Assembly (NCBI GenBank): GCA_037957365.1
Contig: JARHVA010001174.1
Coordinates: forward strand, 928,501-992,500
Direction: 5' to 3'
DNA length: 64,000 nt
From: Torreya grandis
Lineage: Eukaryota > Streptophyta > Pinopsida > Cupressales > Taxaceae
Below, one piece after another: positions 1-10,369 of this stretch. The notes below the pieces were generated by a model. That model did no database searches. It was not told the origin of the DNA and worked only from the letters and a program-made list of their open reading frames with translations. Numbering within the stretch: the stretch's first letter is position 1; the number at the start of each line of letters is the position of its first letter. The position numbers were made by a program, and so were the translations under genes.

Positions 1-295
1 GTTAAAATCGAGTTATGCACCATAAAATATTCTTCTATTATGATTATATAACTAATGATAACTTTATAATACATATTTATATTCATATCTAGAAAGTAAA
101 ACAAACTTCACCATAATTGGCTCAAAATAAACCTTTCTTTCATTGTAATTAGAAATGCAACCATGCCTAAGCAAGATAAGTTAATAATCATGTTTTGGTA
201 GTTTGATAGTTTGGTTCCAACATATTATACAAACCAAAATTAAACTAAATAACAAGTTACAATTGTTTACACCATCATAGTTAAAACATAATTTT
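1..295. repeat. Duplicated backbone segment D1, part 1
   Basis: Non-coding AT-rich DNA that aligns over its whole length with 29174-29466, for example the shared stretches around the accataaaat, aaccatgc and ttaaactaaat words. It is the left part of copy D1, cut at position 295 by the minus-strand gypsy element. The homology reaches the first base of the window, so the true left end cannot be seen. No coding potential. Confidence 0.85.
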
Positions 296-1625
296 TGTTT
301 AACCCTATATTGAGACGAGTCAAAATAGTATAGGGTTAAGAATATAGAAATAAATAAACATAAATATGATAAAAAAATCTATAACATGCCAATTAATTTG
401 TAAACTCAGATAAACAATGTTATGAATTTAAATTTTGAGATATGCTAAAAATAGAAAGTACAACTATTAATTAATATTAAAATAAATTAGAAACAAGGGT
501 ACTTAGTTTACTGTGTATGTGCATATCTTATATGGAATAGGGTAGAAGCAAACTAGATCTATATTATGGATCAATTGTTAGATTTTAAAAATTTGCACTT
601 TGTGGCCTTTAACACTTATGTCAGATCTAAATGGTTGCATTGATGCTACTATCTAACATTGATGCATGTGTCCAATATAGAATATCAACTAGATCTGAGT
701 GTGACCACCTGTAATATTTTGGGTTTTTTGTCACCTTTATTCTGGGGTGTTCAAATCTGGTGTATAGGTTGTCACTCTTTGTCAAATGATCAAACCTTAA
801 CCTTTTCACACTTGGAGTGACTATGGAAAAAATAGGTTAATAGGCACACAATGTTGAGTTGCCTCAAGGACCCCTTTGTTAATGGGCACTGCCTAATAGC
901 CAATACTTTGAACAGGGCCTTAGATTTATGTAGTTCTCCCCCATGTGTTGATTTATATGTGTATCAAGATGCAACATGTGATAAGCAAGTACATAGAGTG
1001 ACCTAGCTTATAACTTAAAAAATATGGCTCATGGACTGCTTTGTTAGTAATTCAAACCTATATATGAGATGTCCCTATGACTAATATTAAAATAGAAAAT
1101 AATATGGAAGCTTTACTCATTAAATGCTTGATTGAGTGCTTTGGTGTGTTAATTTATGAGTTTTAGATCTATGTTAAGTGAGGAATGAATGAGAGTTGGT
1201 CTTGTATATATATTGATCCCTTTTAGAAATATCTCACATGAAATCACTTAGGTTGACTATAGGGATATGTTTCATTTGTAAAATTTTATGACTTTAGAGC
1301 AGTAAACATTTAGTTTGGCACAAGGCACTAATGTTGACATAGGTGTCTAGCTAGGATGCTAGTGCTCAATAAGTTGGAAAATAAGTATATTTATAAAAAT
1401 TATAAAAGATGATAATAAGTAGGTAATAGTATTTTGAGTAGTATAGAAGGCTTGGCCATCATAATAACATATGATCGGACTAAGAGATAAGAAATTTGCA
1501 TAAGAGATAGCAGATGTGAATCTTTCAAAAACAAGAAGGTCTTAGAATTGAAGGGTACAACCATGAGAAGTACTTGCCAAGTATACAAGACTAAGGTGCT
1601 ATATAATTCATATTTAGTATCTACA
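296..1625 (-). repeat. 3' LTR of the minus-strand gag-protease gypsy element
   Basis: This 1330-bp repeat matches 12208-13531 throughout; both contain, for example, the word gatgcaacatgtgataag and the motif tgagagttggt/tgagggttgat. It is abutted at its high-coordinate side by a polypurine tract on the minus strand, which makes it the 3' LTR in element orientation. It holds no gene. Confidence 0.85.
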
Positions 1626-1636
1626 TTCCCCCCTTT
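1626..1636 (-). other. Polypurine tract of the gag-protease gypsy element
   Basis: The plus strand reads ttccccccttt directly after the LTR end; the minus strand therefore reads AAAGGGGGGAA immediately before TGTAGATAC. A G-rich purine run touching the LTR is the plus-strand DNA primer site of LTR retrotransposons, and it fixes the element as minus-strand. Confidence 0.7.
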
Positions 1637-4020
1637 AATATAGTAATGAAATTTCTAGTTTAAAGGAAAAGGAATATGTACCTAGGTGTGTATAACACAC
1701 CTTATCTTTGCATGAGTCCCACTTAAGTGATTTATTGGTAACTACCATGTAACCAAGAGCATGTCATAATATATAATCAATGCATATAATCTAGAATTAA
1801 AATAATTTTAAATGTTTGAAAGGAAAAAGATAAAGGTTAGGAGTACACATGTGTATTGATGTAATCATCTTACCTTTTGGCAATTTGATTTGAAGAGATA
1901 CTTTATTGTGAATCTTTATAGCTAATATTAGGACAATGATAAAACTTGAAAGTAAAAAATATATATAAATATTGGAAGGAAACTTACCCCAACCTTGAAG
2001 AAAAGGTGAGTTGTCACCTGGTAGTTGAGAATAGCTCAGCCATGTAACCCAATCATGCTTATAATCTAGTAAGTGTGAGGGATCCAAGTCAACTCACAAT
2101 ATAAATCTGGTGAGGGTGGATGATTTGATCACTCCATCTTATAAGATTGGTAAGATTGAGTGATGCAATCACCTCAACCTTTCCAAAATTAAACCAACTA
2201 CTACAACAGATTGGCTCAATAACAGTCCATAAAAGTCCATCCTGATATAGGCTAAAGTCCATAGAAGTATTTTAATCTAAAATTTGATTTGATTTTATAA
2301 TTTAAGGTGCTCTTTTTCATGACATATGCACCTCATATATGTCTCAAGCTGAAATGTGGGTATACCAATGGTACCAATGTATATAATATTGCCACAAGTG
2401 TGTATCTAGATCATATAACTATGTAATTTTGGCCAATTTTGAAAATCTTCAAGTGTGAAATACATGCCCCCATTATAATCTAAACTAAGAACTAGTATAA
2501 GTGTGGATAATGTGTTTCCATAATATGTCCCCATTGTAATCTAAAAACACCGAGTACTGAATAATTATGGAAATCATGCCTTTTTAGCATGCCCCCGCTG
2601 AAATCTAAAATTGTGAAGGTGTGAAATCCATGCCTCTATCACATGCATCCACCGATATGATCTCCCTTTTGAAGTGAGGGTAAGTAGAAAATGTTAGTAA
2701 CCTTACCTCAAAAGGATAAGATAATTATATGATATGTGGATTCATCATATAACACATGAATAATATGTATAGATAGATATAGCAATGAGGTACATAATAT
2801 GTAATCACATCAAGTCATAATATGAATGATATGGATCATGTAAATGTGTAGACAGTATTAGTACATGCTCAATAATCAATCAAGCACACACACAAGATCA
2901 CTTAAAATCATAACAAAAGATATTGGTTTAAGGAGAACTCAAACAAAGGGTATGTTTAAATTTCACAAAATCAAAGGGACATGACTTAGTCAAATGTCCA
3001 TAAAGTAAGAAATGATATTTAAATGTTAACATACAACAAACTATGACATATGCAAATGTCACAATAGGCAAACGTAAGCATGGGGGCACAATCAATGGAG
3101 AATATGCAAATGCTCAAACAAGAAGTATAATGTAGGATAATACACTCAAGGAAGTGTATAAAAATAAAGCATGGAACATAAGAAACCAACATAAACATGT
3201 CATACTAGCTCTTGGATATATGTGCTAGCAAAAAATGTTAAGTAAATAACATATCAAGTGCACTACGAAAGATATAAGCATGGATAAAGTATGTGTAAAT
3301 ACATGAGCTCAAACATGATAATGAAAAATGATCATAGAATGATATAACTTGAATTATTATGTTCAAATAAATGGATTCCCCCAATGTCTGAATGACATGA
3401 GTAGAGGGAAGGTTCAACATCCAAAAGTGCATAGATCATGTGCATGGGTATGCATGTGTCATACTCAAAAGATACGTGAAACATATGTGTATATATAAAT
3501 ATATGATATGTTATCCACCAACATGTAAATAATAACATAGATATGAAGGAGCTAATAAAACATGTAAAAGCTAAATTGAATTTTTGATTTTTTCAGCATT
3601 TTTGGATCTTTGAAAATAAAAAAAAACTATCCTATGATTTCAACCAAAGGATGCTCATATGTATGTAAACACTACAAACCTGGTGAAATAAATTGATGAT
3701 ACTAACAAGGAGCATGTATAGGTTTAATATCTAGCACTATAGGATCTATAATACTCTAATTATGTATAATAGGACTTTGTGGTCATGAAGGGATAATAGA
3801 AGGAGTAAGGCTTTGTGTAACCCATTACTAAATGCTATGTGGTTTGTTTGAAATATAAATAAAAGGAACATGTTTAAGTGTTTTGGATATATAAATATGG
3901 TGCATATAAGATAAATATTCCATGGAATCCACTACGTGTCTCTGATGCAAGGGGTCTCTCAAGTATTGGCCATCGAGGAAAGGACATTTGTTGTTGCTTA
4001 CCCTTTTATAGAGGATTAAA
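1637..4020 (-). other. Non-coding 3' internal region of the gag-protease element
   Basis: About 2.4 kb lie between the protease remnant and the 3' LTR. This is where RT, RNase H and integrase would be in an autonomous gypsy element. Both strands show only short chance ORFs and no RT (YxDD type) or integrase motif. At 2455-2650 a roughly 60-bp unit containing a catgccccc...aatctaaa core recurs three times in degraded form. Confidence 0.55.
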
Positions 4021-4029
4021 CTTAGTAGG

Positions 4030-4430
4030 TTTTAATAATTAACTACCTTGGTATAATATTATTTTGATCAAATGAATATTCATATGGAATTTTGTAAACT
4101 ATAATTACTCTATTGGCATGAATGCATTTAACACACCCATGTAATGTACAAGGTATTATACGTAATGTATGTACCCAGGGTCATCCTAATAACATATCAA
4201 AAATACCTGTGTAAAGGATAACATGAAAGGTAGTGACCACATGTGTTTGGCCAACCTATAAAGGTAAGTCAATCACACCAAGAACTATCTATGAGGTCCC
4301 ATCAAATGCTCTAACTAATTTAGTCAAAGGATGTAAATCATCATGTGTATAACCCAAATGCATAAATATTGTCATGGTGCAAATGTTATCACTTGCACCA
4401 TCATTAATCATAACATTATGTATAAACTAG
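4030..4430 (-). pseudogene. Retropepsin-like protease remnant of the minus-strand gypsy element
   Basis: Translated on the minus strand, this stretch resembles the retropepsin of plant Tat/Athila-type gypsy elements. In order it shows an active-site-like segment reading INDGAS (about 4386-4415), an AFDGTS segment, and near 4174-4191 an LLG*PW segment where the family normally has LLGRPW. The arginine is replaced by a stop (TGA), consistent with CpG decay of CGA. The aspartate of the usual active-site triad appears as Asn at the expected place, so catalysis would be lost. The gag reading that should precede it lies beyond the nested copia, at 10.4-11.7 kb. Family-level similarity is recalled, not searched. 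Confidence 0.65.
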
Positions 4431-4619
4431 TGATCAAGGTATGCTCAAATGAATAAGGAATGAATATCTAGGTCATCATCCACAATCTCATTGTCATCAA
4501 AATTAATAGGTCTCTAAACCATAGAAGGTGTATGTCATATATAAGTACTAATAACCCATATAATGGGTGCCCATAAAGTGATGGAGGAGGATGTGCATTA
4601 TATTCCATTTTCAATTATG

Positions 4620-4624
4620 GTTCT
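4620..4624. other. TSD of the TNT1-like copia (left copy)
   Basis: GTTCT directly before the 5' LTR; an identical GTTCT follows the 3' LTR at 10356-10360. Confidence 0.9.
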
Positions 4625-5341
4625 TGTTAGGGTGTGGAGCTAAAAGCTTCACCAAGGAGCATACATTATCAGTTTCAGGTCTACACAGACACCAGCGTCG
4701 GTCAGGAGCGACCGACGTCGATCAGGAGCAGTTGCAGAGATGCCAACGTCGGCAGAGGGTCGGCCGACGGCGGTCACAGACAAGCAGCAGGAATCAACGT
4801 CGGTTACCTGTGCATCCAGAAACTATTTTCATGGACAGAAGCGAGTGTTTGCATGATGAGTTTGAGTTGTAGTCTGAAGCTCGCGTCTCTATTATTAGCA
4901 ACACTATTTTTAGAGCCCTTGTTCAAGTGGCTTAACTGTTTGTTGGAAGTGCATGCTCAAGTCTCCTAATTCTATATGTAGAATTAGATCTTCCTAGCTT
5001 ATTGTAGTAGTTATTGTGAATTATTGTAGTAATTCATTGTGTGAAGAACAATATAGAATTGAATCAATCCAGGCTTGTTGGAGTTGATTGTTCTTGAGAG
5101 AGAGAGAGAGCTCTTGAGGAATAGAGATCTATTGAGAGATCTATACATCTAGGAGAGGTGTGGAAGAAAGAAGTTTCTTCAATTGTATTCCTTTTGTAAA
5201 GAGTTTGTTAATACAAGTTTTTAGGGTGGTTTCTTGTATCTCTTGTTCTTGCTATTATCTCATTCAGTTACTTGTCTATCTGATTTAATTCCACATTTAT
5301 TGCTTTCATAAGTGTAATCTATTGTTGGTTGATATCCAACA
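4625..5341 (+). repeat. 5' LTR of the TNT1-like copia
   Basis: A 717-bp LTR running from TGTTAGGGTG to ATCCAACA. It is the partner of 9638-10355. Differences between the two LTRs are mostly transitions and are concentrated in the CpG-rich block near 4690-4805, as expected from methyl-C deamination. A short GA repeat lies at 5097-5109. Confidence 0.95.
4691..4805 (+). repeat. CpG-rich palindromic motif array in the 5' LTR
   Basis: Five copies of an ACCRACGTCGGT-like 12-mer start near 4691, 4711, 4742, 4763 and 4792. The consensus ACCGACGTCGGT is a perfect palindrome with a GACGTC core. The same block in the 3' LTR is at about 9704-9820. The GACGTC core matches the general class of plant bZIP C-box/CRE-like sites; regulatory use is inference only. 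Confidence 0.7.
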
Positions 5342-5343
5342 AG

Positions 5344-5355
5344 TGGTATCAGAGC
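5344..5355 (+). other. Primer binding site (initiator tRNA-Met type)
   Basis: TGGTATCAGAGC starts two bases after the LTR end. It is the standard plant copia primer site complementary to the 3' end of initiator tRNA-Met. Confidence 0.95.
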
Positions 5356-5501
5356 CTTGGTTGCAGGTTCAGAGCTTGATATCCAACAAGTGGTATCAAA
5401 ACTCAGGTTCACTAATAGGTGGTTCAGATCTGTGTAGTGTGTATTGATTACAGGTTCTCACAGGAGTTTCTGCAGGGATTTCTGTTTGAGTGGGAGAAGC
5501 A

Positions 5502-8500
5502 ATGGCAGATGAAAGTAAATTGAGAATGGAAAAGTTCAATGGCAAAAATTACCAACATTGGAGAATGCAGATAGAGGATTATCTGTATCAGAAAGATCTC
5601 TACTTACCTTTAGGTGGGGTTGCAAAGAAGCCCAAAGACATAGAGGATGAAGAATGGGAAGTTCTTGACAGAAAGGCTCTGGGGTCTATAAGACTGAGTC
5701 TAGCATCCACTGTGATATCTAATTTATCACAAGCAAAGTCTACGATAGAGTTGATGACTACGTTAGCAAATTTGTATGAAAAACCCTCAGCTTCCAATAA
5801 GGTATATCTTATGAAGCAGTTATTTAATTTGCATATGAATGAAGGTGGATCTATTTCTACTCATCTGAATGATTTCAATGGAATTGTGAATCAATTAAGT
5901 TCAGTGAATATAGTGCTTGATGATGAAATAAAAGCTCTTTTAATATTATGTTCTTTGCCTGAAAGCTAGCATGGCTTAGTAATGGCAGTAAGTAATACTG
6001 CATCTGCATCAAATATTTTGAAAGTAGAGGATGTTGTTAGTGTTATCTTGAATGAGGAAATACGTAGGAAAAGCACAGAAGAGACATCTGGTAACGCTTT
6101 AAGTTTTGAGAGCAGGGGAAGGCAGAAAGAGAAGAGCAAGAAAGGCAGATCAAGATCCAAGTCTAAGGGGAAAGGCAGATCTAAATCCAGAAATGACAGA
6201 AAGCCACAATGCTGAAATTGTGGAAAGATGGGGCACATAAGCAGAGATTGTTGGTCAAAGCCTAAGGAGGACAATCAACATGAAGGAAAGGAAGAAGCCA
6301 AGGTTGCAGGTATTGCACAAGATGCTTTAATTTTCTCTCTACATAATAATATAAAATCTTGGGTGTTAGATTCTGGTGCATCTTTTCATGCTACCCCTAA
6401 CAGGGAATATTTTAGTGACTATATCCATGGAGATTTTGGAATAGTGTATCTAGGGGATGATGAGCCCTGTAAAATCATTGGCAAAGGTAAAGTGCAGCTG
6501 AAGATGCAGAATAGCAACACATGGGTGTTGAGAGATGTGATGTATGTTCCTAGCTTGAAGAGAAATTTGATTTCTGTAGGAAAGTTAGGGGATGAGGGTT
6601 GTACAGTAACTCTCACAACAGAATCTTCGAAGGTGACTAAGGGTGCACTTGTTATGGCCAGAGGTAAGAGAGAAGGTAATCTCTATTTGTGTAATTGTGT
6701 TACTAACAAATCTCCTTCTGTATTATCGACTTCAGATGTGGATGCTAAATTGTGGCACTCAAGGCTTGGCCACATGAGTGAGAAGGGGATGTCAATTCTT
6801 AAGTCCAAAGGTATGCTTTCAGATTTAAAAGGCATAGATCTAGAGTTTTGTGAGCACTGTGTATTTGGAAAACAGAAAAGGGTTAGTTTTCTCAAGACTG
6901 GGTCTACTAAGAAGAGGCACAAGTTGTAGCTTGTTCACACAGACGTGTGGGGACCGGCTCAGGTTGCTTCCATTAGAGGATCACAGTACTATGTATCTTT
7001 CATAGATGATGCTACAAGGAAGGTATGGATCTATTGTATTAGAAGAAAATCTGATGTATTTGAGACTTTTAAGATTTGGAAAGCTATGGTTGAGAATGAA
7101 ACAGGTAAAAGATTAAAGTGCCTGAGATCAGACAATGGCGGTGAGTTCTACAGTCATAAGTTTAGAGATTATTGTTACATGCATGGAATCCGCAGGCAAA
7201 GGACGGTTCCAAGGACACCTCAGCAGAATGGAATTGCTGAAAGGATGAACAAGACAATAATGGAGCGTGCAAGATGTATGAGATTGCATGTTGGTTTGCC
7301 CTTACAATTTTGGGCATAAGCTGTTGACACTTCAGTACACCTGATTAACAGAGGACCCTCTATAGCTCTAGATGGTGGTATTCCAGAAGAGGCATGGACA
7401 GGTAAAAAAGTTGATCTCTCATATTTCAAAGTTTTTGGTTATGAAGCCTTTGTGCACATAGATAAAGAAAATAGAAAGAAGCTTGATGCTAAGTCTATGA
7501 GGTGCACGTTTATTGGCTATGGCTCAGATGATTTTGGTTACAGATTGTGGAATCTAGATACTAACAAGGTAATCAGGAGCTGTGATATTGTTTTCAATGA
7601 AAGAGTGATGTATTGTGATCAGCTAAGGAAGCTGAATCAATCTGAGCAGAGCAATGGTGAATTGGACGAGGTGAAAGTCCAAGATGAGCTCGCGGGAAAA
7701 AGAAATAATCACTTGTAGGAAAACACAGAGATCGATGTCTGCAGGTTAGGAACCGGCGTCGGCAGTACAGAAACCAACGTCAGCCGTACAGAGACCGACA
7801 TCGGTAGGACAAGCACCAGCGTCGATCAGACAGAATCGATGTCGGCCAGTAATAGGTCTGGAGGTGACCGAGGTCGGTCACTGTCAGAGAATTTGGGTGG
7901 ACAGCGTGTTATGAACGAGTCTCAGACACCCATCAGGAGGTCAGAAAGGGTGAGTAAGCCTCCAATTAGATATTCTCCTTCTTTATTTTATTTATTGCTA
8001 ACTGATGGTGGAGAACCAGAGAGTTTTGAAGAAGCAATACAGGTGGAGTCCAAGAGTGAGTGGGAGCGTGGCATGGTTGAGGAGTTGGAGTCCTTAAGAG
8101 AGAACCAAACATGGGATTTGGTTGAATTGCCAGCTGGTAAGAGAACACTCAAGAACAGATGGACCTACAGGTTGAAAGAAGGTGAGAATGGACAAATGAG
8201 ATATAAGGCAAGATTAGTAATAAAAGGATTTGCACAAAAGCCAGGTATCGACTTTGGTGAGATTTTTTCTCCTATTGTTAAAATGACTTCTTTAAGGGTT
8301 GTACTGTCTTTGGTTGCTTTCAAGGATTTGCATCTTGAGCAGCTAGATGTTAAGACATCGTTTCTTCATGGAGACTTGAATGAGGAAATATATATGGAAC
8401 AGCCAGAAGGATTTGAGGTCAAAGGTAAGGAGAAGTTTGTGTGCAGATTGAAGAAAAGCTTGTATGGCCTCAAGCAAGCTCCCAGGTAATGGTACTTAAA

Positions 8501-9565
8501 ATTTGACAGGTTTATGACTGAGCATGGCTATAGTAGGTGTCAATCTGATCATTGCATGTATTTCAAGAGATTTGATAATGATAGATATATTATTCTATTG
8601 TTGTATGTAGATGATATGATGGTTACAGGATCTCACATGCAGGATATCTCTGAGCTTAAGGTGAAATTAGCTCAAACGTTTGCTATGAAGGATTTGGGAG
8701 TAGCAAAGAAAATCCTTGGCATGAGCATTAAGAGAGATAGGAAAAATCACAGGTTGATATTGTCTCAAGAAGATTATGTGGACAAGGTGTTGAAACGGTT
8801 CAATATGCAGGATGCTAAACCAGTAAGCACACCTTTGGCTGGACATTTTAAGTTGAGTAAAGAACAATGTCTTAATTCATATGATGAGGTAGAGTACATG
8901 AGTAAGGTTCCATATTCTTCCGCAGTAGGGACTTTGAAGTATGCAATGGTGTGTACTAGACTGGATATTGCCCAAGCAGTGGGAATTGTAAGTAAGTATA
9001 TGGCCAATCCAGGTAAGGAACATTGGAAAGCAGTTTAGTGGATCCTTAGATATCTGAGAGGAACTAGCAGTAGGCACTTGTGCTATGGAGGTTCAGATAC
9101 TTCTCTACATGGTTATGTAGATTTAGATATGGCAGGTGATTTGGATGGCAGGAGGAGCACTACAGGTTATGTTTTCACTGTAGGTGGAACGGTGGTTAGC
9201 TGGATATCTAAGTTGCAGAAGGTTGTTGCCTTGTCAACTACAGAAGTAGAGTATATTGCAGCCACAGAGGCTAGCAAAGAGATGATATGGATGACACGAT
9301 TCATGGATGAGCTTTGTAGGGAGCATGAAAGTTGCAAATTGTATAGTGACAGTCAGAGTGCAATCCATTTGGCTAAGAATTCAGCCTTTCATTCAAGAAC
9401 AAAGCACATATAGCTAAGGTACCATTTCATATGACAGTATTGGAAGATGGTGAGTTGAAGCTGGAGAAGATCCATACAGATAGGAATCCTGCTGATATGG
9501 TAACCAATCCGGTTACAAAGGAGAAGTTGAATCTTCATTCAACTTCTGTTGGTCTTCATGATTGA
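5502..9565 (+). pseudogene. Copia Gag-Pol polyprotein (TNT1/Tork-like), eight nonsense codons
   Basis: One reading frame runs from the ATG at 5502 to 9411 without a net frameshift. It is interrupted only by stops at 5967, 6213, 6927, 7317, 7716, 8487, 9036 and 9411, followed by a one-base loss near 9437. Domains in order: UBN2-type gag (about 5502-6180), basic RS/K-rich stretch, CCHC knuckle (about 6208-6254, with a stop inside), protease with intact DSGA (6369), integrase HHCC zinc region (about 6750-6890), integrase catalytic D at 6942, D at 7131 and E at 7239 (D-35-E spacing), a repetitive linker (7731-7880), RT with YVDD at 8604, and RNase H with a DLDMAGD-like segment and YSDSQSA. Catalytic residues remain, so the copy looks silenced by point mutation rather than deletion. 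Several stops are one C-to-T or G-to-A step from CAG, CAA or TGG. Confidence 0.9.
7731..7880 (+). repeat. 21-bp (7-residue) tandem repeat in the integrase-RT linker
   Basis: Units start at 7731, 7752, 7773, 7794, 7815 and 7836, exactly 21 bp apart and in frame, so the protein would carry a Thr-x-Val-x-x-Thr-Glu-like heptapeptide repeat. Each unit contains the ACCGACGTCGGT-like motif also found in this element's LTRs. The stop at 7716 lies just before the array. Confidence 0.85.
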
Positions 9566-9626
9566 GTTGAAGATGGAGGAGCTAGAAGATGTTGCTGTAC
9601 AGTTACTGGTGTAGTTGTTTATCTCC

Positions 9627-9637
9627 AAGTGGGAGAT
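9627..9637 (+). other. Polypurine tract of the TNT1-like copia
   Basis: AAGTGGGAGAT sits immediately before the 3' LTR start at 9638. Confidence 0.85.
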
Positions 9638-10355
9638 TGTTAGGGTGTGGAGCTAAAAGCTTCACCAAGGAGCATACATTATCAGTTTTGGGTCTACACA
9701 AACACCGGCGTCGGTTAGGAGCGATCGACGCCGGTCAGGAGCAGTTGTAGAGACGTCAACGTCAGCAGAGGGTCGGCCGACGGTGGTCACAGACAAGCAG
9801 CATGAACCGGCATCGGTTACCTGTGTGTCCAAAAAGCTATTTCCGTGGATGGAAGCGAGTGTTTGCATGATGAGTTTGAGTTGTAGTATCAAGCTCACGT
9901 CTCTATTATTAGCAACACTATTTTTAGAGCCCTTGTTCAAGTGGCTTAACTATTTGTTGGAAGTGCATGCTCAAGTCTCCTAATTCTATATGTAGAATTA
10001 GATCTTCCTAGCTTATTGTAGTAGTTATTGTGAATTATTGTAGTAATTCATTGTGTGTGAAGAACAGTACAGAATTGAATCAATCCAGGCTTGTTGGAGT
10101 TGATTTTTCTTGAGAGAGAGAGAGCTCTTGAGGAATAGAGATCTATTGAGAGATCTATACATCTAGGAGAGGTGTGGAAGAAAGAAGTTTCTTCAATTGT
10201 ATTCCTTTTGTAAAGAGTTTGTTAATACAAGTTTTCAGGGTGGTTTCTTGTATCTCTTGTTCTTGCTATTATCTCATTCAATTACTTGTCTATCTGATTT
10301 AATTCTGCATTTATTGCTTTCATAAGTGTAATCTATTGTCGGTTGATCCCCAACA
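9638..10355 (+). repeat. 3' LTR of the TNT1-like copia
   Basis: A 718-bp LTR, partner of 4625-5341, starting TGTTAGGGTG and ending CCCCAACA. It is followed by the TSD copy GTTCT. It contains its own CpG-rich ACCGGCGTCGGT-like array at about 9704-9820; several CpG sites differ from the 5' copy in either direction. Confidence 0.95.
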
Positions 10356-10360
10356 GTTCT
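10356..10360. other. TSD of the TNT1-like copia (right copy)
   Basis: GTTCT, identical to 4620-4624. Confidence 0.9.
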
Positions 10361-10369
10361 TTCTTAGCA

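Larger units (their letters stand above)
4625..10355 (+). mobile_element. Full-length TNT1/Tork-like Ty1/copia retrotransposon
   Basis: This structurally complete copia element of 5731 bp has LTRs at 4625-5341 and 9638-10355, a perfect 5-bp TSD (GTTCT), an initiator-tRNA-Met primer site and a polypurine tract. Its domain order is gag, CCHC zinc knuckle, protease, integrase, RT, RNase H, which is the copia order. It is inserted in the minus-strand gypsy element, between that element's gag and protease remnants. The gag and integrase resemble the TNT1/Tork lineage, judged from memory of the family. It is inactive because of eight in-frame stop codons and one late frameshift. Confidence 0.95.

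Noticed and set aside
1797..2087. Minus-strand 96-residue ORF in the gag-protease element
   Set aside because: Inspected as a possible RT or envelope-like ORF; no such motif, and hydrophobic content is expected from AT-rich DNA.
4591..4969. Arg-rich 93-111 residue ORFs overlapping the copia 5' LTR
   Set aside because: They cover the CpG-rich LTR array; the homologous 3' LTR frame is not conserved, so this is composition, not a gene.
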